This document shows, piece after piece, positions 1 to 13,285 of a stretch of 64,000 nucleotides of DNA. Every line of letters begins with the position of its first letter. Within the stretch, counting starts at the first letter, position 1. The DNA is taken from positions 1,431,001 to 1,495,000 of the forward strand of contig NC_092044.1 in the NCBI RefSeq assembly GCF_003086295.3, in the 5' to 3' direction. This DNA comes from Arachis hypogaea (Eukaryota > Streptophyta > Magnoliopsida > Fabales > Fabaceae). The notes beneath the pieces were generated by a model. That model did no database searches and had not been told where the DNA came from. It worked only from the letters and a program-made list of their open reading frames with translations. The translations under genes were made by a program, and so were the position numbers.

Positions 1-155
1 GGTGGCGCAGTGAGTGACAGAGTAAGATGAGGTCGCGAGGTGAGGAGGTGAGGGCCTGAGAGAGAGGGTTAGCCATTGTGATTACTGGTTAGGGGATTAG
101 GGTTGGGAAATAGGGATTGGGGGATTATTCGAGTCTCTCTCTCTTTTTAAATAAA

Positions 156-169
156 AAACGACGTCGTTT
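156..169. repeat. Perfect 14-bp palindrome AAACGACGTCGTTT
   Basis: The sequence reads identically on both strands and has an ACGT core, as in bZIP-binding sites. I recall this motif as frequent in legume genomes, often near transcription starts or in dispersed repeats. There is no recognisable gene beside it here, so a promoter role is only a guess. Confidence 0.6.
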
Positions 170-1137
170 GACAAGTAAATTAAAAAGAAAACTTTTAAAC
201 TAGGCGGTTGAACAAAAACCACCAATTCTCTAATTTTCATTTAAATTGATCAATTTTCAATTTTTAAATTGATTCTCAACAATTTTATTTTTTGTCTGGT
301 CATATTGATCAACTGGATCGATAAAAAATCTAATTTACTAATTTTTCGATCAAATTGGTCGGTCCGATCCAATTCTTATAACTATGCTTCTATGCAGGTT
401 CATATTGAAGCTATTGGAAAAAAAACATATTATATATACCATATTATATTGATTTGGTTCATATTACAGTATTGAACTATCAAAAGATTTTTTTGCTTCA
501 TTTTTTTATCTCTTATCATTTAAAAAAAAATAAAATTGATAGAAAAAACACTTATCAAATAATTAATTATATTCTCTAACACTTACCATTATGATCTCAT
601 CACATTTCAACGACTCTCGTTACAACTAATTTGTACACCATAACTGTTTCTAACTGATCTTTATTAGCAGATTCTAACTTCCTCTTCCACCTCAGCGTTT
701 CACTCTTGTACAATCTTTTGGTTTTCTTTTATAAAGCTACTTGTTCTATTTTATTCTTGTTATTTGGTTTTTTTGAATGTTTTTATTAGCTACTAACTGT
801 TAATTAATCTCTTCTATTATTGCATACCGTATGAGTACAAATGAGGTACTTATAAAAGTAAGTACAAAATATATGATAATCATAAAATATTTACTTAATA
901 ATATTATTAGAACGTGAGTTTAAAATCGGTAAATTTTACCAAAATGGACATATATATAAAATGTATTACACGGTTACACCAATATATATCATACCTTTTT
1001 ATAATAAGTTACGAAAAACAACCTTATATAATTTAAAATAAATTAGTTATACATATATTGGTACATCACTCCAATCACTTAGTTTTATTGAATTACACCA
1101 ACTAATAAATTATTTAAAAATTAATTTCTGATACTAA

Positions 1138-1243
<106 letters not shown>

Positions 1244-4200
1244 AGTGACAGATCCAAAAATTTTATAAAAAAAAGGGCCAAATAAAATATAAAATAAATT
1301 AAAATATAACATAATAAAAAATTAACAAAATTTATAGTATATAAGTCAAAATTAATAATGATATTATATAACAATTAACATTTAATTACCTATTTTAAGA
1401 TTTTGGTATTTTTAAATTTGTTCTACGATATTTTATGTAACTAAAATGATCAATTTACCATTTGAAATAAATTTTAAAGCATTCTCTTTTTCAACTTATA
1501 CAATTATATAATCTGTTAAAAATTTGATTTTTATCTTGTTTTAAAGTATTATTTTTATAATTTTATTATTTAAAAAATCTATTTAATTATTACTGTTGTC
1601 ATAGAAAAAGTCAAAATAAGATTTTTTTATAATTGTTACTTTTCACATTAATCTAAACCTATATTTTTAAATAACTTTTTAATTATTTATATATTTATAC
1701 ACTTTTATTGTTTTTTAAACTTATTTGTTAATTGTTACCGATATATTATAATACGCATTATAATTTATACATATTAAATTACTAACATGTAAATTTTGTT
1801 AGTATGTAATATACAAAAATATATTTAATTTATAATAATAAATTAATAATAAACTAATAGTAATAATTTAAAAAAATTGGAGGGACTGTATATAAGAATA
1901 GTAATACTAATATCATCATAAAAATATATAAGAATAATAGTAAGTTGTAAACTTGTAATGTTTTATTTTGTAAAAAAATAGTAGAATATGACATCTTACA
2001 ATAATAAGTTTGGATGAAAATCGAATTTCACTGTATTATATAAGTAGAAGCAGATAAATAGATGAACAAGTAAACAAATAAAATAGAATAAATAAATAGA
2101 ATATTAATAAATAGATTTATCTACAACGGTCAAAACTTATCTTTCCTTATTCATTGTGGTAAAAAAATTGTAGAATATATATTGATGAAAGAGAGAATAA
2201 GAGTTTGTTTGGAAGTAGCATAGCTTTTTTTTTTTTTTTTTACTTTTGAATTGTGAAAAATTAGAATATGTGTGTGTTTGGTACTATTTTAAAAAAAGTT
2301 TTTAATTTTTTAAAATGTTAATTCATATCTTTTTGAAGAAGTGAAATATATATGACTTTTTTTTCGATAAGTCATTCTATTACTTCTGTAAAAAAATGTT
2401 TGTTATTTCTGTTAAAAATACTAGTCTTCCACCACTATTTTCACGTAAAATTCTATCTGCTAAAAGTACTAGTCTTTTACTATCATTTTCAGATAATGTT
2501 TATCCGAACCATCTGAAAGTATTTTTTTTATTATTAAATTTGTATTTAATATTGTGTGTGGTATAAAATTTCAATTTTTATTTTATTTTTTCATATGTGA
2601 TTTTATTTTTATATAGCTTGTTATTAATTTTATAGTTAATTATAGTAAGTTCTTGGTCTCAATAAAAGAAGAGAGAGTTTTAACAGGAGTTAAAAAAAAA
2701 TAAAAAATAGCAACAAAATATACACTAATACATATTTCATATTTATTTTTTTTAACCTACTATATCATATACAATAAAACAGTAAATACTAATTTTTTTG
2801 ACATTACCATCAAGATTATTCTGAATTAAAATTTTGTTATTATTCACCACATATAAAAACACTGTTATAGGTGAGGTGAAGTAGAAGAACCAATTTCTAA
2901 TGATATTTCGTGAGAAGCGCTAGAAAAATAAAACTAATAAGAGAATAAATAAAAAATCAATTGTCTAATCGATTATAATCTTAGTGATTATGTTATGTAA
3001 AATCAATATTTAATATTAAAAAGTATTTATTATTATTGTTATTTTAATTTCTATTTTTTGTGTAAAAAAATTATATTTTTTGAATTATTTATCTAAAATA
3101 TTACAATTTAAAAATAAATATTTTTATAATTAAAAATTTAAATATAAAATAATTTATTTATAAATTATTATTAATAAAAAATTTTATATTTTAAATTTTT
3201 TTTAAAAAAAAATTATTTAAGTTATTTATTCAAATTCAACGTAAGTGAATAACCTCAAACGTTTTGTCACTCGTAATTTGGACTTAAGGAGAGAAATAGT
3301 TACAAAAAAAAGAAAGAAAAGAAAAGGATGTGTCAATTTGCAAAGGATGTGAGAAAACGTGGACATAAAAGCTTCCATTTATAATGGGGGATCATAGATT
3401 ATGCTTCCATTATTATGCATTAGTGTTGGGCCATACAGAAGGAATATATCATCTTTTTTGCTTCTATGCATAAAATTCCCAGTGGGCCATCATTTAGACA
3501 GTGGGCCGGCACATTAACACTTATAATCAACCAAAAAAAAGAAAAAAACTCATATAAATTAATCAACCGACTTATGTTGATCGAGTAGTCAATTCATTTG
3601 TCAAGTCGCTTAAACAAGTATTGAAAATTCGAATATTGTCTTATCCATACAACAATCTATTGATTAGTAAAAACAATTATTTAAATAGAATTTAAATTTG
3701 AGATGAATTAATTTTTGACCTGTTGGATTAAAAATTTGATAAAAAATAAAACAAAAATTTGTAAGTTGTAAACTGGAATCTATTTTTAATTTTTCATGTG
3801 AAAACTTAAAATTTTTTATCAGATACTGTTATCAATAATTCAATTAATTCTCTACCAATAGAGGTGGCTATAAGTTGGATGTGATAGTGAATGAGTCTTT
3901 GCAATTTTTCTTTTAATTAATGTTGTAAATTGTGATTTTTTTATCCTATATTTTTAATTCTAACTAAGAAAAAAATGTGAGAAAAAAGTGACATATGATA
4001 AAGATCACAATTTATAACATCAATAAAAAAGAAAATTGAGAGGAACCTTATTCATGGATGTTAATGTTCTCCAACCAGATATTATTTGCAAGTTAATTTT
4101 CACCCCAACTCTACTAATAATTTTTTTTCATTAATAATGCAATATCTAGTTTCTCAACATTTGACAAATATAACAGAGATAAAAATTATTAAATTAAGTT

Positions 4201-6940
4201 TATCCAAGATTAAAAATGATACAATCATAACAAGAAAAGTAAAAAAAAGATCAAATTCATGCTAAAATTAAAAATTAAAAAAAAATCAGGAAATCATTTT
4301 TTATAAGATTAAATCTAGTTTTATTGATTGCATAATGTACACTTATAATTCACGTTCCATGGTTTTCTAAATCGCACACGTAACTTTCTAAATTAACATA
4401 ATATTGCTAACCACAAAAAAAAGATAAATAAATAAATAAATAAATAATAAAAGAGAGATGAAGAAAAAAGGACATGTTGCATGGTGGGAATCCACAAAAT
4501 ATCTTCAAAGCAATATCGTCCATTCGTCCCTATATTATAAATGTTTTAAAAACATTTTGACATTTATTAGAATTACTACTGAATTCAAATGTTAGGTTTT
4601 CGTGAAAAATTATTATTTTTGGTTTCCAATATTTTTCTTTATAATAATTTTTTGTTGGTTTAATATATTTATTAAGTATTTTGATAAAAATTTATGGCGT
4701 CATTTAATTATATTTATTTTTTAGATGATTATTATTCACATAATAACTATAAAAAATAGTTAATTGTACTAATATACGGGTATATAATTAGATATATTAA
4801 AATTTTCTTTACACTAATAAGTAATAACTCCTACTTAATGAAATAATATAAAAGTAAACGATATAGTGAAAACGAAAAATGAAATTAACATGAAAAAAAA
4901 AAACAGTGGAAATTGTTGTTAACAAAGGGACAAAATACTTTAAGTTAAGGACAATTCTTAATTGCTATAAGTGAGAATAAAATAATAAATAGGATAGAGT
5001 AGAATTTAGATCAAAGTTTAATTATACACGTTAATTTTTTTTTACTAAAATTTAATTCTACTCTATTAGCAGGTTTATAAGTTATAACATGTTAATAATT
5101 TGACCTTATTCGCGAATCATAAGAAAATATTGTATTCAATAATTTGATGAAATATTAGAATTATAATTTGGTATTTATATATTATTAAATAAATTTAATT
5201 TTTATATAAATAAATGTAAAATTTTCAATTAAAAATCTTAACTTAGTGGTTAAAAATTCTTTTAGACGGATTAAACTTTAATCTACATTTTTATTCTATT
5301 CACAAATTAATTTATTTCGCACTTAATTTTACTTGCAACGGATTAGATTAACAATCCTCTCTGGATTAAATCAGGTAAAATACCTGCGACTAAAGTTGCT
5401 ATTGCCACTTCTATATTAAACTTTAGCTAATAGAATAATTTTATCACAAAAATCTATTAAAGCATTTTTTTATTTTTAATTATCAGCCCATAATGTTTCA
5501 AATATAAATTTTGTTTAATAAAAATAATGTAGGTGTATACATCATTTGCTTGACTATTTCCATTGCGCTTTTCCTCGCAATCTTGCCCATCATTTTCAAT
5601 TCCATTTATAGCACTTTTTTATGCCACAACAAGACGAGAAAATAAACCTCCTTCTTATCGTTATACATAAAATATTCTAAAATAATTCACGAGTATGATT
5701 AGGAGTTTTAATTTATCCAACTTATTATTCTTTTAATATTTAAAAAAATAAAAAATTTAAATACACATATTATTTAAAAAAAATAAATAAATAAGTTAGA
5801 TAGAACTTCTAATAATTTTTCAATTCGTATTATAATTATGAAAATTGTCTTACTATTCAAGTATTTATTTTAGAGAAATAATTTTGGTAAGTTATTGACA
5901 CGAACTTTTATTGTTATGATTTTTTGTTAACCTCGTATTTAATTGTATCGAAAAAGAAAAGACCGATCATCATCATTGACTAGAGATATGCAACTTTTAA
6001 AATAAAACTAGTTTAAAACCATGAATATGATGTGGTGTGAATGTAAATTATATTTAAATAATTTTTTATTGATATTAAGAGTATTTTATAAATTACATTT
6101 ATAATTTATTTTAATAAATATTAAAAATAATTCTAACAATTTATAATATTAAAAAACAAATATTTATTATAATCAAATATAATATTGTTAAAAAATAATT
6201 ATTTAGAATATAATTTTTAACATTGAAATAAATGCACACGTGAAGAGAGGCTAGGGAAGGAGTTCGAAAACTCTCATCCATACCGATATCAAAATCATAG
6301 ACTTGAAAGTAATTTTGATTTATGAAAATTGAAAAATAATAATATTAATGTATGCTATAATTTTTAAAATTAAATTATAATTTTTTAAAAAATTATTTAG
6401 AAATTAAAAAAATTAAAAAATGACCTCTCTCATAATGTTATTAGTTTTTATCATATTTTTATAAAATAAATATTTTTAAAATTAAAAATTCGAATACAAA
6501 ATAACTAATTTATAAATTATTTTTAATATAATCATTTATTATTTACACTATTTTTTAAAAAAAAATTTAATTAAACTATTTACTATTTACTATCAAACTG
6601 AATCTAAAAAAGTAACACTATAATTATATTGTTAATGTAATATTTTATTTATTTGTTTATTTTATTTTTCATGCTATTTCTATATTTGACTGTAAAAGAT
6701 TAATTCATTGTAAATTTGACTTTTATTTAAGTATTTATAATTGACTAATGACAGCATATATAAAACATATTTAAATTCGAATATTTATTTATATAGATCA
6801 GTTAATCAATGACCAATTTAAATCGGTTTAATGTAATAAAATATTTATATAAGTACATTTTAAAAAATATATATATATATAAATTTTTAACATAGAATAT
6901 CAATAATATTAAAAAATAAAAAAATTAACTAAAATTTAAT

Positions 6941-6989
6941 TTATTTATTATTTATTAATTATTATAATAATTAATAAATATTAAATAAA
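6941..6989. repeat. AT-rich fold-back sequence, related to the one at 28944-28991
   Basis: Two arms built from TTATTTA..TTTATTAATTAT and its complement face each other around a short loop. A very similar but perfect version lies at 28944-28991. Both are followed by AAATAAATT, so this looks like a recurrent repeat module and not chance AT-richness. Confidence 0.55.
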
Positions 6990-7349
6990 ATAAATTCAAA
7001 CTATTTTTGATTAATTTATTTTAATTACCAAATATTTACAATATATATGCTATCACATAATTATGAATAATTAATTTTTTATCTACTTAAATATTTTTGA
7101 AAAAGGTTATGGGAAAAAATACATATTAAAAAACCACACAGTGTGGATTAATTTAAACAATTGACTAATAATCCCAAAAACTCAGATCACTGGTTCAGTT
7201 CTAAGATTATTGAAATCATTGATCCTACTCTGTGTGTTGTTCTCTCTTTTTGTCTAATAGGCTTTTGTTTTCTTCTCTCAGATCATATTCAGAGACCATC
7301 ATCAAACAGATATTTGTCTCTGTTCTTTCCCTTTTTCAGAAGAATAAGA

Positions 7350-7350
<1 letters not shown>

Positions 7351-7378
<28 letters not shown>
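7351..7378 (+). repeat. (CT)n microsatellite in the presumed 5' UTR of the NTT gene
   Basis: Fourteen TC repeats lie about 65 bases before the NTT start codon. CT-rich tracts are common in plant 5' UTRs and core promoters and may affect expression. Nothing more can be read from the sequence. Confidence 0.8.
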
Positions 7379-7381
<3 letters not shown>

Positions 7382-7442
7382 GTTCTTCTCTTGAGGTAAT
7401 CGATTTTGTTTGTTGGTTGTGTGATTCAGAGAGAGAGACACA

Positions 7443-10400
7443 ATGGAAGCTGTTCTTCAATCAAGGGGGCTTCTCTCTCTCCCAACGAATCCCAGAAACA
7501 GGTTTCTCCACTCATCACAAGGCTTAAAGCACAGATTTTTCACACCAAAACCCAAAACCCTTGATGGGTCTTCTCTAACAATTAACAATGGATTATTATT
7601 CCCCAAACCGATTAATGGGTTTCCCTCAAAATCTAACATTTATCATGGGTTTTCCAAAAATGAAAAAACTTTGTTCCTTTGCAAAGCTGAGGCTGCTGCG
7701 GCTGCTGATGGGTCTGGTGGAGAAGCTGAGAAACAAAAGTTTGTGGGAATTGAGTTAGCCACACTCAAGAAAATTGTTCCCTTGGGGTTGATGTTCTTTT
7801 GCATCTTGTTCAATTACACAATCCTGAGGGACACAAAGGATGTTCTTGTTGTTACTGCAAGAGGGAGCAGTGCTGAGATCATACCATTCTTGAAGACATG
7901 GGTGAATCTTCCCATGGCTATTGGGTTCATGTTGTTATACACAAAATTGGCCAATGTTTTGTCAAAACAAGCACTTTTCTACACTGTGATTGTTCCATTC
8001 ATTGCTTTCTTTGGTGCTTTTGGGTTTGTTTTGTACCCTCTCAGCAACTATATCCACCCTGAGGCTCTTGCTGACAAGCTTCTAAACATCCTTGGACCAA
8101 GGTTCCTTGGTCCTCTTGCAATCATGAGGATTTGGAGCTTCTGTTTGTTCTATGTCATGGCTGAATTGTGGGGGAGTGTGGTCATTTCAGTGTTGTTTTG
8201 GGGGTTTGCTAATCAGGTAATTGATTTTGGTTCATGAAGAGAACCTTCTATGTGTTTGATTTTGATTTCATTCTGTTGATGTTATGTGTTAGTATTAGGT
8301 TATATTTTTAATTATGGTATCTTAAAACATGGCATCTTAATTAAAGCCATTTGGTTCCTAGATACGCATATTCCATATGGTGCTTGAACATGGTTGGAAA
8401 GGATTTAGATATGGTTACTCAGAATGATTAGCTATTGGATTGTTTTACTTCTCATTATTCCTTGTTTGTCATCTTAATGCTTCTTTTCATTAATATTTCT
8501 TCAATTTGCATGTTTGTGTTAATTATTGCTGCTCCAATTTTGATGAGCTCCTTGCATGTGTAAATTTTAGGTTTAATCAGTTTGTGAGGACCTTTAATTT
8601 CACAGAAATGGTATATAGAAATATTGGCCTTACTTGATGTAGATTCCTAAACAGGTAGAATATACCGATTCCGTTTGTTCGTCTAAAATGATGTAATTAT
8701 CATATTTCTGTTATCACTTATACTAAACAGTTGGACTAATCTCAGCTGATGATGCTGGTGGTTTACTAAATAGTAAATAGAATGATGGAATTGAACTCCA
8801 TGATATAATTTGAAGTCTATGTCTTTTTGTGTTACATCTATGGGCATAATTTGCCAAAAAAACTTGCTTCACGATCAAATTTTTTTCGGTAGTGTATTTT
8901 ACTGGCATCACTTTATTCATGCATTCTCTTTTCTTTTTGGTTAATGGGATTCCCAGGTCATATTCAATATAATAAGTTAATAACCCTTGTTTAAAATTTT
9001 TCCTAGTTAGCAAAGCACTAATGATGGTTGCTAGGTGCTTGTTTAATTGCAGTATTGTGTGTCTAATTTTGCATCCACTTTTATGTTGTCGGATTCTCAA
9101 CTGCATTATTCAGTCAATATGGTAGAAATGAATTGATTGGAAAAACTGTTATATAATACCCCTGTTTTCCCCACAGATAACTACAGTTGATGAAGCAAAA
9201 CGGTTCTACCCATTGTTTGGACTTGGGGCCAATGTTGCCCTCGTGTTCTCTGGCCGGACAGTGAAATACTTTTCTAATTTGAGGAAGAATTTAGGTCCCG
9301 GAGTCGATGGTTGGGCCATCTCACTAAAAGCAATGATGAGCATAGTCGTGCTTATGGGACTTGTGATCTGTTTTCTGTACTGGTGGGTGAATAATTTCGT
9401 TCCTCTTCCTACACGTAGCAAGAAGAAGAAGGTAACTTGAATGCCATTATTGTTGTGCCCCTAGTCTTTGTACCGGATGCAGACAAAGCCATGTTTATTT
9501 CAAGTTTATTCAAATATTAAACATTCTTTGAGGCGGCATCATTTGATTCATGTAGCTGACTCTACTTATTGGAAAAAGACTTTGTTGTTGTGATGTTTTT
9601 TTTTGGTTTACTAATGATCTAAACGGTACTAACATTTTTTTTATTTAAAATAGAAAAAAACATTTTTGAATAAGTTAGCTTACTTCTTACCTTACCATTC
9701 AATTTTATAGGAGAAGCCGAAAATGGGAACAATGGAGAGCTTGAAATTCTTGGTGTCCTCAAATTACATCAGGGATCTTGCCACTTTAGTGGTTGCATAT
9801 GGAATTAGCATTAATCTTGTTGAGGTGACATGGAAATCTAAGCTCAAAGCTCAGGTAAATGTTCAATTACTTTTGTCATAGTTTTGGTTGGATAACTAGC
9901 TATTTCACCCTGCTTTTATTGTTCTCTTCTTCACAAACCTCTACAAATTTGCAGTTTCCTAGCCCTAATGAATATTCTTCTTTTATGGGCGACTTCTCGA
10001 CCGCAACTGGTATTGCCACATTCACAATGATGCTTCTAAGCCAATTTATATTTGAGAAATATGGATGGGGAGTTGCTGCCAAGATCACACCGACGGTCCT
10101 TCTATTGACCGGAGTTGGCTTCTTTTCTCTTATATTGTTCGGAGACCCTCTTGGCCCTGCTCTCGCAAAGTTTGGAATGACGCCACTATTAGCAGCTGTG
10201 TATGTTGGTGCCATGCAGAACATTTTTAGCAAGAGTGCTAAATACAGCTTATTCGATCCCTGCAAAGAAATGGCCTACATACCCTTGGATGAAGATACCA
10301 AGGTTCGGATTCTTTCTTGCTAATCCATCATATCTAATACCAAAATCGATCCGAAACTTTCGAATATGATTGTGTCATTGTGCAAAGTTGTGTCTACACT

Positions 10401-10942
10401 AAGTCTATTATTTCAACATGTTCTAGAAGAAATATTTGCATGCTTCTAGAGCACAAGTAATGCTACGCTAGAACATCTGCACAACTACACATTTTCATTC
10501 ATTATGTTTAGAAAGTTATATAAAAAAGAAATATTCATCGGTTTCGAATTCCTTGATGCAGGTTAAAGGGAAGGCAGCAATTGATGTTGTGTGCAACCCA
10601 TTGGGAAAATCCGGAGGTGCTCTTATTCAGCAATTCATGATCTTAACTTTTGGATCACTAGCCAATTCGACTCCATACCTTGGAGGGGTGCTTCTGGCAA
10701 TTGTTCTTGCGTGGTTAGGCGCAGCCAAGTCCTTGGACACTCAGTTTACGGCATTGCGCCGGGAAGAAGAACTCGAGAAAGAGATGGAAAGAGCATCTGC
10801 TGTTAAGATACCGGTAGTGTCTGAGGACAAGGATGGAAACGGTTCTCTTTCGAGCAGCTCACCGTTAAATCCGGCATCTGATGACTCATCAAGTAGTCCA
10901 TCCGAATCCTCATCGGAATCCTCATATCCTCGCAATAATTAG
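7443..10942 (+). CDS. NTT1: Plastidic ATP/ADP translocase (nucleotide transporter), five exons
   Basis: Encodes a plastid inner-envelope carrier of the bacterial-type NTT/AATP family, which imports ATP in exchange for ADP to feed starch, fatty-acid and chlorophyll synthesis. Exons as I read them are 7443-8216, 9177-9431, 9711-9854, 9955-10302 and 10562-10942. All junctions are GT-AG in phase 0, giving 633 residues, close to the usual ~620-630. The N-terminus (about residues 1-85) is Ser/Asn-rich with few acidic residues and looks like a transit peptide. It is followed by the conserved stretch LRDTKDVLVVTARGSSAEIIPF and then many hydrophobic segments. Exon 4 carries SKSAKYSLFDPCKEMAYIPL and exon 5 GKAAIDVVCNPLGKSGG, both hallmarks of the family. 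The tail is acidic, then Ser-rich. The ATG at 7443 is the first in frame and follows a CT-rich leader. Whether it is NTT1 or NTT2 is not resolved. Confidence 0.95.
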
Positions 10943-11773
10943 AAGAAAGAAGAAAAAGAAAAAGAAGGAATCTTTCTATGAAATTTCCTGACAGGGAGAA
11001 TAATTTTAACTGTTGAGTGCAGTGATAGGTTAAAAACAAGAAGAAAAGTAATGACATTGTTGTAGGGTTATGACTAAGCTTATAGAATAATGAGTTTGAA
11101 GTTTACTCATCAGGATCACATTATTTTTTTGTTTCCCACAGATAAAAGATGAGTTTGTTTTACTCCTCACTAGTTACTATCATCAAGGTTTACCAATTTG
11201 GTTAACCACTTTGATTTTATTTATGAAATATAGAACTTTTGTAATAATAGTAGTGTATGTATGGTATGTATTTATTTCTGAAATTTCTTCAAAGTGTTCA
11301 AATGCTTCTGTATATATCATGGTAATTTTTTTCTTCCAATGTTTCATAGATGTACAAATACATGGTTAAACTTTTAAAGGTTGAATTTTGAGGTTTTTGT
11401 ATTGTTACATGACTTTGTAATGTTAGTTTTTCTAGTTATATGTGTTATATTTGTTATTCTCTTTATTTTAGAATGAAGAGAACATCCTCCTAATGTTAAC
11501 TTTGTTGTTAAAATGGATTTGGAGGATAGTTTGAGGGGGAAAAAAAAGGACAATGCATATTGAAAAAAATTGTCTTGGCAAAAAGATAATTTGACAAAGT
11601 GAAGCCATACTAGCTTCTGAAAATTAGATAAAATTATGTACTTTTAATTTTTTTTTTGGGTGTCGTTATATATTTTTAATTTGTGAATGCATATGTTAAT
11701 ATTTTCTAAAATTTAAATTATATAACACTTAATAACTCTAATTTTATAAAACGTGAGAGTAACTTCTCCAAAT
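10943..11773. other. 3' flank of the NTT gene
   Basis: AT-rich 3' UTR and intergenic DNA. The stretch around 11221-11290 (TATGAAATATAGAACTTT and TATTTATTTCTG) has a similar counterpart near 17510-17560, discussed under the NTT relic. No other gene is visible. Confidence 0.6.
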
Positions 11774-11782
11774 ATAATATTA

Positions 11783-12617
11783 GGATTAATCTCTACATAC
11801 AAGTGTTTTGTGCTTACAAGCTTTACAATTCTAAAGAAAATGAAACCCACTAAACATGCTGCTTATGTTACGTGTCTCTTTAACAGACTTTTAAATCAAT
11901 TCATATCAATTAACGCGCAAATATATAACTTCCATTTTTCAAAAGATTTCGTTTCTTTTTTCGAATTTCTTGCCAAATTTGTTGGATCTCCTTCTTGTTT
12001 CGTTTTTTTTCGTGAATTAAGCTTTGAAATTGTTTTGAAGATAATGAAACTTCAAAAATACACCCAAACGATTATAGAAATTACTCCAAACGATTACAGA
12101 AATACACTCAAACGGTTACAGAAAGAATTACAGAAATACACCCAAAAGATTACAAAAATACACCAAAAACATGGAGGAGACAGTATATTTCTTCTTGAAA
12201 TCTTTTAATGTTTTGCTGGTTAAGAATGAGGCACATGGCAAGACAATCTAGAAAAAAACCTAGAAGAACAGTAAAACAGTACCTTGAATAATGTTTCTTC
12301 GTTTTTTCTGGTGTTTTTTTGGAGATTTGTATCTTTTTTTCTTGATTTCTTCTACTCTTCACGAGGAGTTGGAACGTGTCTTTTGTTTCGAATGTCGCTT
12401 GAATATTGACGGTTTGCGTTCTGATTGAGGAAGAAGAGGAAGAGTGCAAATCTTGACGATTTGCGTTTTGATCGAGGAAGAAGAGGAAGGGTGCGGCATA
12501 ATAAACGCGTGTGTTGGACGCTCGATTTTAAAGGAGTGGTGCGCATGTTTTTTTCTTAGATTTGGACCAACTTGTATAATTTGTAAGCTAAAAAGGCTTG
12601 TATATGTAACATGCCTC
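11783..12617. mobile_element. Non-autonomous Mutator-like element with 9-bp target duplication
   Basis: The 835-bp segment is bracketed by an exact 9-bp direct repeat, ATAATATTA, at 11774-11782 and 12618-12626. A 9-bp duplication is typical of Mutator-like transposons. The ends are imperfect inverted repeats containing ACATACAAG, TTTTGTGCTTACAAG and their complements. Internally it has tandem copies of a short unit, AAATACACCCAAACGATTA, and a GAAGAAGAGGAAG-rich part. It shares ends and internal unit with the element at 22163-23339. No transposase is encoded. The small ORFs inside look fortuitous. Confidence 0.8.
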
Positions 12618-12816
12618 ATAATATTAATAGGTATGACATATTAATAGATATTGTGTAAAATATCACTCAAAATTAGGTGTAAATAAAATTTACTGTAATA
12701 AAAATAAGTAAAGCATACTATTTTGATATTTTAAAATTTTCATTTGGTTATTAATAATAGTTTAAACGATTCTGCAGTTATGATAGATGATTAAACTTAT
12801 GCTTATTTTCTTCTTC

Positions 12817-12817
<1 letters not shown>

Positions 12818-12858
<41 letters not shown>

Positions 12859-12859
12859 T
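12818..12859. repeat. (ATA)n microsatellite
   Basis: An uninterrupted run of about fourteen ATA/AAT triplets in the region upstream of the PPR gene. Confidence 0.95.
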
Positions 12860-13285
12860 AGCAAAGTTGGAACATGAATAGTTCATTGGAGAAAATATAT
12901 AAATAATAAATAGTTCACTTGTTAACTAAACTGGTCTTTCAAATTTTCATTCAATTAAATTAGTCTTCTAAAATATTCTAAAGTCAATCATGTTCATTCT
13001 TATAAGATTTTTCATTTATACCATGTTACTTCCTTATTTTGGTTTTTTTTTTTAATTATTGTGACAAGATTTAGACTTTCACTAAACATTTTTCTATCTA
13101 ATAACTTTTGAACTTTTTTTAAGACATTTCTGTTTTATGGTTATGGATAAGGTTAACTAGAACTACATGCTGATTCTGGTTGAATCTTCAGTTCACTTGA
13201 ATCTTTGTCCTTTGACCGTTAAACCTCACACCATAAACCCCTCTTATCATCTTCACATGTTATCTCTTTCTCTTAAACTCCAACA

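Noticed and set aside
1..130. Telomere-like G-rich repeats at the window start
   Set aside because: GGGATTAGGG-like words occur only once or twice and not as a plant TTTAGGG array.
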